From positions 1-56,289 of the forward strand of contig CBFHAI010000028.1 of NCBI GenBank assembly GCA_965653565.1: a stretch of 56,289 nucleotides of DNA. The letters run 5' to 3'. The notes below the pieces were generated by a model. The model ran no database searches and was not told the DNA's origin. It saw only the letters and a list, made by a program, of their open reading frames with translations. A program made the position numbers and the translations under genes. Below, one piece after another: positions 51,019 through 56,289 of the stretch; positions within the stretch are counted from its first letter, which is position 1; every line of letters begins with the position of its first letter. Source of the stretch: JALCLA01 sp965653565 (GTDB lineage: Bacteria > Pseudomonadota > Gammaproteobacteria > Xanthomonadales > Xanthomonadaceae).

Positions 51019-54000
51019 ATGAACCGCCTGCCGCTAGCCCTAGCCTCGCTCGTCCTCGCCACCCGGGTGGCGCTCGCCGCCGACCCGGCGGAGTTGTCGG
51101 TGTACGTGTTCGCCGAACAGACCCCGCTGGCCGACGCCGAAGTGCGCATCGACGGCAAGGCGCGCGGCCGCACCAGCGCCGACGGCGCGCTCGCACTCAG
51201 CGTGGACGCCGGCAAGCACGTGCTGACCGTGGTGCGCGACGGCGCCGATGTGCTGAATTTCGAAATCGAACTGGTGGCGGAGGAAAACGCCGAACTGATC
51301 GCCACGCTCTATCCCGACGCCGCGCCCAGCGTGTTCATCGAAAGCTCGCACCAGGACGGCAACGCCGCGTCGGCGCAGGCCACGCAAGCGGCGGCCGGAC
51401 CGCCCGGCACGCTCGCGGGGCGCGTCGTGAGCAGCGAAAACGGCCAGCCGATCGCGAACGCACGCGTGTTCGTCGCCGGCACGCCGCTCGATATCGTCAC
51501 CGATGCCGAAGGCCGTTTCAGCGCACCGATCAGCGCCGGCAGCTATTCGATTTCGATCATCGCGCCGGAGTTCAGCAGCCAGACGCTCGACGCTGTGACG
51601 ATCGCGTCCGAGCAGACCACCGAACGCGCGATCGAACTCACGCCCAGCGGCGTCGAACTGCCCGAATTCGTCGTGCTCGAACCGTTCGTCGAAGGCTCGC
51701 TCGCGGCATTCACCGAAGAAAAGCGCAGTTCGAGTGCCGTCACCGACATCCTCGGCGCCGAACAGATCTCGCGCGCCGGCGATTCGGATGCGGCCGGCGC
51801 CTTGAAGCGCGTCACCGGCCTGACCCTGGTCGACGGCAAGTACGTCTACGTGCGCGGCCTGGGCGAGCGCTATTCGAGCGTGCTGCTCAACGGCGCGCAG
51901 ATCCCCAGCCCCGACCCGACCCGCCGCGTGGTGCCGCTCGATCTGTTCCCGGCCGATATTCTCGAAGGCGTTGTGGTGCAGAAAACTTACTCGGCCGAAA
52001 TGCCGGGCGAGTTCGGCGGCGGCACGATTCAGTTGCGCACGCGTGGGTTTCCCGAAGCGCCGATGTTCAAGATCTCCGGCACGCTCGGCTATATCGACGG
52101 CACCAGCTTCTCCGAGGGCTACGGCTACGAAGGCGGCGGCGACGATTGGACCGGCCGCGATGACGGCAGCCGCGCACTGCCCGGCACGCTCGACGATCTG
52201 CGCCGACAGGGTCGATTCCTGCGCCGCCAGAGCCCCGCCAACCCGGAAGGTTTGACGCCCGAGCAGTTCGAACAGGTCGGCGAACAGTTCGTCGCCCCCT
52301 ATGACGTCGATTCGCAGAACATCGGCCCGGATCATGGCTTGGCGATGTCGGGCGGCAACTCCTGGCAGTTCGCCGATCAATGGAAGGTCGGCTTCCTGGC
52401 CTCGACGCGTTATGCGCGCGGCATGGACAGCTTCGACGAAGACCGCCGCTATTTCGTCGCCAGCGACGCCGGTCTGGAGCAGCGCGATGAAACCCGCGTG
52501 CAGGGCACGCAAACCGAAATCGACGTCAGCGGCTTCCTCGTCGCCGGCCTCGAATACGGCGAAGGCCAGAAGCTGCGCGGCACGTCGCTCATCGTGCGCC
52601 AGACCGAAGACGAAGCGCGCTACACCAGCGGTGTGCAGGACAATCAGCCGTTCGACGGCTACAAGCTCGAATGGATCGAGAACGAACTGATCGCCAACCA
52701 GCTGCTCGGCGACCACGCCTTGCCGTTCTGGCCGGTCGAAGGCGCGGTATTCAACTGGCTCTACACCGATGCGCGCGCCAACCGCTATTCGCCGTTCACG
52801 CGCGAATATCGCTACGACCTGCGCGACGGCGGCGTGCGCCAGCTCAACGATCGTTTCAGCCTGGTGTTCGCCGACCTGGTCGACCGGAGCGAATCGGCCG
52901 ATCTCGGCCTGACGCTGCCGTGGCGATGGAACGATCGCATCAACGGCAGCGTCACGCTCAACGCCGGCGAGTTGCAGCGCGACCGCGATTCGTACATCCG
53001 CCGCTACCTGTTCACGATCCCGGGCGGCTCGTCGCTGCCGCTGCTGCCCTCGCTGGAAGCGATCCTGACGCCCGACAACATCGGACCCGGGGGCCTGGTG
53101 CTGCAGGAAACGACCACCGCCACCGATACCTATCTCGCGCAACAGTCGCTGGACTATCGCGCGATCGGGCTCGATGTGAGTTTCTTCGAGAAAATCCGCG
53201 CAACGTTGGGCCTGCGCGAAGAAGACAACTCGCAACAGGTGACGACGTTCTCGGTAGTGCGGCCGAACGACCCGCCGGTGGTCGGTGCCATCGCGCAGGT
53301 CGACCGCCTGCCGGCCGGCTCGCTCACCTGGTGGATCAGTGGCGATCAACAACTGCGCTTCGGCTACAGCGAAACGCTGTCGCGGCCGGATTTCCGCGAA
53401 CTTTCGGCCGCACCGTATCTCGACCCGATCCTCGACTTCATAACTTTCGGCAATCCGAATTTGAAGCAGGCCGAGATCACGAACTATGACGTGCGCTGGG
53501 AGTACTATTTTTCGCCGAGCGAAAGTCTGTCGATCGCGCTGTTCCGCAAGGAGTTCACCAACCCGATCGAAAAGCAGTTGCTGCCCGGCGCCGGCAGCCT
53601 GCTGCTGACGCTCGCCAACGCGCAGGCCGCGGTGAACCAGGGTATCGAATTCGATGCTTACAAGCAGCTGGGCTTTCTCGATCGCTGGATAGGCGACCAA
53701 GCCTGGGCCAGGTGGCTGCGTCTAAATCGCCTCGATCTCGACAACTGGTATGCCTCGGCCAACTATTCGTGGATCGATTCCAACATCACGCTCGATCCGG
53801 CGCAGTCGGGCTTCAATACCAATCTCGAACGCCCGCTCGAAGGCCAGTCGCCGTACGTGGTGAATTTCCAGCTCGGCTATCTGCATCCGCAAGGCGAGCG
53901 CGAAGTTTCATTGCTTTACAACATGTCGGGCGAACGCATCGTGCAGGTCGGCGTCGACGGCCAGCCCGATACTTATGAACAACCGTTCGGGCAGCTCGAC

Positions 54001-54165
54001 TTCAATCTGAAACAACGGCTCGGCGACGAATGGTCGTTCCGCGTGCGCGTGCGCAATCTGCTCGATCCGGCCGTCGAATTCCGCCAGGGCGATGCGGCGA
54101 ATATCCGCGAATATCGCAAAGGCCGCGAAATCGGTTTCACCCTGGAATGGTCGCCGAAGTTTTGA
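51019..54165 (+). CDS. TonB-dependent outer-membrane receptor with two N-terminal beta domains
   Basis: 1,048 residues. The signal peptide ends near residue 21 (VALAADP). A PEGA-like domain (about 25-100, YVFAEQTPLADAEVRIDGKARGRTSADG) is followed by a carboxypeptidase-regulatory-like domain (about 128-215, GTLAGRVVSSENGQPIANARVFV). LPEFVVLEP near residue 222 looks like a TonB box. The plug (about 240-350) shows ISRAGDSDAAGALKRVTGLTLVDGKYVYVRGLGERYSSVLLNG. The rest is a 22-strand-type barrel ending GFTLEWSPKF. It is likely served by the TonB unit encoded just upstream. The substrate is unknown; the following beta-helix gene may encode its partner. Confidence 0.92.
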   Translation: MNRLPLALASLVLATRVALAADPAELSVYVFAEQTPLADAEVRIDGKARGRTSADGALALSVDAGKHVLTVVRDGADVLNFEIELVAEENAELIATLYPDAAPSVFIESSHQDGNAASAQATQAAAGPPGTLAGRVVSSENGQPIANARVFVAGTPLDIVTDAEGRFSAPISAGSYSISIIAPEFSSQTLDAVTIASEQTTERAIELTPSGVELPEFVVLEPFVEGSLAAFTEEKRSSSAVTDILGAEQISRAGDSDAAGALKRVTGLTLVDGKYVYVRGLGERYSSVLLNGAQIPSPDPTRRVVPLDLFPADILEGVVVQKTYSAEMPGEFGGGTIQLRTRGFPEAPMFKISGTLGYIDGTSFSEGYGYEGGGDDWTGRDDGSRALPGTLDDLRRQGRFLRRQSPANPEGLTPEQFEQVGEQFVAPYDVDSQNIGPDHGLAMSGGNSWQFADQWKVGFLASTRYARGMDSFDEDRRYFVASDAGLEQRDETRVQGTQTEIDVSGFLVAGLEYGEGQKLRGTSLIVRQTEDEARYTSGVQDNQPFDGYKLEWIENELIANQLLGDHALPFWPVEGAVFNWLYTDARANRYSPFTREYRYDLRDGGVRQLNDRFSLVFADLVDRSESADLGLTLPWRWNDRINGSVTLNAGELQRDRDSYIRRYLFTIPGGSSLPLLPSLEAILTPDNIGPGGLVLQETTTATDTYLAQQSLDYRAIGLDVSFFEKIRATLGLREEDNSQQVTTFSVVRPNDPPVVGAIAQVDRLPAGSLTWWISGDQQLRFGYSETLSRPDFRELSAAPYLDPILDFITFGNPNLKQAEITNYDVRWEYYFSPSESLSIALFRKEFTNPIEKQLLPGAGSLLLTLANAQAAVNQGIEFDAYKQLGFLDRWIGDQAWARWLRLNRLDLDNWYASANYSWIDSNITLDPAQSGFNTNLERPLEGQSPYVVNFQLGYLHPQGEREVSLLYNMSGERIVQVGVDGQPDTYEQPFGQLDFNLKQRLGDEWSFRVRVRNLLDPAVEFRQGDAANIREYRKGREIGFTLEWSPKF

Positions 54166-54220
54166 TTGCAAGTTTGCATGTGCCGCCGTCAATAAACTGT
54201 AACCGAGCGTACTTATTCTG
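54166..54220 (+). promoter_or_regulatory. AT-rich putative promoter of the beta-helix gene
   Basis: After the receptor stop comes a perfect small palindrome TGCAA-GT-TTGCA (54167-54178), then the AT-rich stretch around AATAAACTGTAACCG and ACTTATTCTG. TTGCAT (54174-54179) with TGTAAC (54198-54203) at 18-base spacing is one possible -35/-10 pair. The match is modest, but the base composition stands out against the surrounding genes. Confidence 0.3.
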
Positions 54221-54292
54221 TGGACTCCCCGCCCGGCGCGCCGCATCGCGCGCCTGCGAATCGGCAATCGTGCCTTTGTCCTGGAGTTCCCC

Positions 54293-56029
54293 ATGAAGCA
54301 TGCAATCCGCCGCTCCGTCCTGGCCTGTGCGGTTTTAGGCGCACTCAGCCTCGGCACCGCCCACGCTGCCATGCAGCTCAACGAAGACCTCGATGGCGTG
54401 TGGTCGATCACCGGTGCGGGCGGCCGCGGTGCGGTCGTCGATTACCTGCCGCAGGCTGATGGCAAAGGCATCCTCGCGATCGGCTATTACGCCTACGACG
54501 CGCAAGGCCGCGCAACGTGGGTGCTGCTCACCGCGCCGATGTCCGAATTCCAGTACGCCGCCACCGGCGTGGGTGTGAATCTCACCAGCGGCGGCAACTT
54601 CGGCTCGCCGTTCGTCGCGCCGACCGCCACCACCAGCGTCGGCACCGCCGCGATCGACGTGAAAAGCTGTGACGCGATCACGGTCACGCTCGACATGACC
54701 GAAGCCTCGGGCCTGGCCGACGCCACGCTCAACCTCGCGCCGTTCTTCGCCAGCGAACAATGCGCCTACAAGCGCGAATTCACCGCCTGCCCGAGCTTCG
54801 CCACCGCCGCTGCCGCATACGGCAACCGCGCTTGCCTGATCTCGGGCGAGAAGCTCAACCAGGACATCACGCTGACCAACGAAATCACCTGGGTGATCGA
54901 AGGCCAGGTCGCGATCGGTGGCGACAACGCCACGCCGTCGACGCTGCGCATCGAACCGGGCACCGTGATCGTCAGCACCGGCGACACCTTCGACCACATC
55001 GCCGTCCGCCGCGGCTCGAAAGTGTTCGCGCAAGGCACCCAGAACGCGCCGATCATCCTGACCACCTCGAGCGAACTGCCGGGCTTCAGCGGCAATCCGC
55101 AGGCCAAGGAAGTGGGCGGTTTCGTGATCGCCGGCAATGCGCCGTCGAACTGCAATCCCAACTGCGTCGCCGAGTGGGATCCGACGCTGCGCTACGGCGG
55201 CACCAACGCAGCCGACAGCAGCGGCGTGGTGAGCTATATGCAGGTGCGCTACGCCGGCTACATCTTCGCGGCCAATCGCGAGTTGAACTCCTTCACCTTC
55301 GCCGGCGTCGGCTCGGGCACCACGCTCGATCACCTGCAGTCGTACAAGGGCGGCGACGACGGCGTCGAATTCTTCGGCGGCACCGCCAACGTGCGTCACT
55401 TCGTCGACTCCTGCGGCGGCGACGACGGCATCGACTGGGACGAAGGCTACACCGGCAAGGTCCAGTTCGCGCTGATCAACCAGCGCGGCTGCACCGGCGA
55501 AGACCACGGCTTCGAACTCGCCAACAGCCCGACCAACTTCGACGCCGCGCCGCGCGCCAAGGGCACCGTCGCCAACTTCACCGCGATCGGCGGCGCCAAC
55601 ACCAGCCGCGATGGTTTCAACCTGAAGGAAGGCACCGGCGGCGTGTTCTGGAACGGCGTCGTCACCGGCTTCAAACGCGCGTGCGTGCGCATCGAAGGCA
55701 CCGCAACGACGGCCGCCGCCGGCCCGGCTGCGACGCCGAACGGCACGCTGACGATGAACAACACCGTGGTCGACTGCCCGACCAACTTCAGCGACGGCAC
55801 CGGCATCGAAGCCAACTACACGCAGACCTGGTTCACCGGCCAATCCGGCAACGCCGCCACCCCGCTCGGCCTGGTCGGCTTCCTGCCTGGCGCGACGTCA
55901 CCGATCACCGGCAAGGTGTTCGCCCCGGCCAGCGATTGGTTCGTCGCGACCGACTACGCCGGCGCGTTCCGCAGCGCGGCGACGAAAGACAACTGGACGG
56001 TGGGTTGGACGCATCGCGTCAACGATTGA
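54293..56029 (+). CDS. Secreted beta-helix-like protein with N-terminal beta module
   Basis: 578 residues with a signal peptide ending near residue 25 (LGTAHAA). Residues about 35-150 form a module with GVWSITGAGGRGAVVDYLP, ILAIGYYAYDAQGRATWVLLTAP and a GG-NFG segment, like the C-terminal modules of the tandem hydrolases. Residues about 190-578 are repetitive and beta-rich (TTLDHLQSYKGGDDGVEFFGG, SCGGDDGIDWDEGYTGKVQF, CTGEDHGFELANSPTNF), as in parallel beta-helix proteins with Gly-Asp-Asp turns. Homologues with the GGDDGxEFFGG signature often stand beside TonB-dependent receptors, as I recall. Function unknown; a surface carbohydrate- or metal-binding role is speculative. Several cysteines suggest disulfides outside the cell. 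Confidence 0.78.
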   Translation: MKHAIRRSVLACAVLGALSLGTAHAAMQLNEDLDGVWSITGAGGRGAVVDYLPQADGKGILAIGYYAYDAQGRATWVLLTAPMSEFQYAATGVGVNLTSGGNFGSPFVAPTATTSVGTAAIDVKSCDAITVTLDMTEASGLADATLNLAPFFASEQCAYKREFTACPSFATAAAAYGNRACLISGEKLNQDITLTNEITWVIEGQVAIGGDNATPSTLRIEPGTVIVSTGDTFDHIAVRRGSKVFAQGTQNAPIILTTSSELPGFSGNPQAKEVGGFVIAGNAPSNCNPNCVAEWDPTLRYGGTNAADSSGVVSYMQVRYAGYIFAANRELNSFTFAGVGSGTTLDHLQSYKGGDDGVEFFGGTANVRHFVDSCGGDDGIDWDEGYTGKVQFALINQRGCTGEDHGFELANSPTNFDAAPRAKGTVANFTAIGGANTSRDGFNLKEGTGGVFWNGVVTGFKRACVRIEGTATTAAAGPAATPNGTLTMNNTVVDCPTNFSDGTGIEANYTQTWFTGQSGNAATPLGLVGFLPGATSPITGKVFAPASDWFVATDYAGAFRSAATKDNWTVGWTHRVND

Positions 56030-56056
56030 GTTTCTGTGGGTGACTTGGATTGAAGA

Positions 56057-56085
56057 CGCCTTCGGTTAGTGAGGCGGGGCTTTTT
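56057..56085 (+). terminator. Weak first terminator after the beta-helix gene
   Basis: CGCCT (56057-56061) pairs with AGGCG (56072-56076), followed by GGGCTTTTT. The stem is short and the loop is ten bases. Confidence 0.4.
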
Positions 56086-56092
56086 GGAGTTG

Positions 56093-56122
56093 AGGGCCGG
56101 TGAAAGCCGGCCCTTCTTTTTT
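56093..56122 (+). terminator. Intrinsic terminator ending the receptor/beta-helix unit
   Basis: AGGGCCGG (56093-56100) pairs with CCGGCCCT (56107-56114) around TGAAAG, followed by TCTTTTTT. A good rho-independent terminator. Confidence 0.85.
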
Positions 56123-56159
56123 GGTTTGTGCGCGAGTGGGCGTGGGTTTCGTCGTTTTT

Positions 56160-56289
56160 TGGTTTTCCTGGCCTGCGGCCGGACGGGAATCCAATGACTT
56201 TGAAGCGTTCCGCTCCCTCGCGAATGAAGTTGCACCTTCGCGAGTTTCGTCCCCCTCAGCGGGGGCCGAGTCACTTTCTCTTGCTTGTC
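56160..56289. repeat. Possible start of a dispersed repeat at the window edge
   Basis: No gene-like sequence. It contains CTCGCGAA (56217-56224) with its reverse complement TTCGCGAG (56237-56244) and a CCCCC/GGGGG pair at 56250-56266. The block resembles the low-complexity intergenic repeats found in Lysobacter and Xanthomonas, read on the minus strand. It is cut by the end of the window, so this remains tentative. Confidence 0.3.

Noticed and set aside
51040..53700. 886-codon open frame antisense to the TonB-dependent receptor
   Set aside because: Same reason: mirror of a well-conserved receptor, with biased composition and no recognisable motif.
54191..54220. PHO box (phosphate-starvation operator) before the beta-helix gene
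   Set aside because: CTGTAAC resembles one half-site, but the second repeat at the right spacing (CGTACTT) is a poor match.
55954..56274. Minus-strand open frame at the right end
   Set aside because: Lysine/arginine/proline-rich translation that reads through a terminator and the end of the beta-helix gene; not a gene.
1..56289. CRISPR arrays, insertion sequences, prophage or integron parts
   Set aside because: No regularly spaced direct repeats, transposase or integrase motifs were found by reading the window. Attachment sites beside the tRNA cannot be judged because the tRNA is cut.

Overview
The window is a high-GC chromosomal segment (about 66-68% by eye in ordinary genes) of a gammaproteobacterium of the Xanthomonadales/Lysobacterales. 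The best clues are an OleA that matches the Xanthomonas enzyme along its whole length as far as I can recall it, an Ax21-type small outer-membrane barrel, a secB-gpsA pair with a rhodanese, divergent speA/speE, and many secreted hydrolases. Rhodanobacteraceae or a neighbouring family is my inference; no rRNA is present to settle it.

Layout. 1-2239: the cut-off end of a tRNA-Arg, an AraC regulator and a membrane-anchored cytochrome c. 2334-8647: a forward run of a lipoprotein nuclease of the ExeM/NucH type, an alpha/beta hydrolase, zapE, a polytopic membrane protein and an exported M20 amidohydrolase. 8749-11975 (reverse): a split olefin locus, oleA - Fic protein - oleB, without oleC or oleD. 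12108-16537: two tandem, translationally coupled exported hydrolases with duplicated C-terminal beta modules. 16560-23359: a small lipoprotein, a C-terminally anchored small protein, a subtilisin-like protease and an M16 peptidase. 23499-27258: an SDR and an NtrC-type two-component pair. 27440-31414: a 1,324-residue M4-type metalloprotease with a lower-GC 5' part. 31619-34579: LysR regulator, exported protein, trmL, Ax21-like barrel. 34655-37727 (reverse): gpsA, secB, rhodanese, speE; speA diverges from speE. 39821-43104: a hydroxyacid dehydrogenase, a sorbosone-dehydrogenase-like exported protein and an orphan gene of about 52% GC. 43268-45615 (reverse): argS and a SPOR protein. 45843-56029: a DUF3450 / large ExbB (TtpC-like) / ExbB / ExbD / TonB / TPR operon followed by a TonB-dependent receptor and a secreted beta-helix-like protein.

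How the genes work together. The right end looks like a dedicated, self-contained TonB energy-transduction and uptake unit: proton channel, TonB, accessory periplasmic proteins, receptor, and a surface or secreted partner. The middle is rich in extracellular hydrolases (nuclease, two esterase-like enzymes, subtilase, M4 and M16 peptidases), which fits a macromolecule-degrading lifestyle. The least explained items are a beta module shared by the tandem hydrolases and the beta-helix protein, the Fic gene with its own palindromic upstream site inside the ole locus, and a pair of covarying intergenic inverted repeats.
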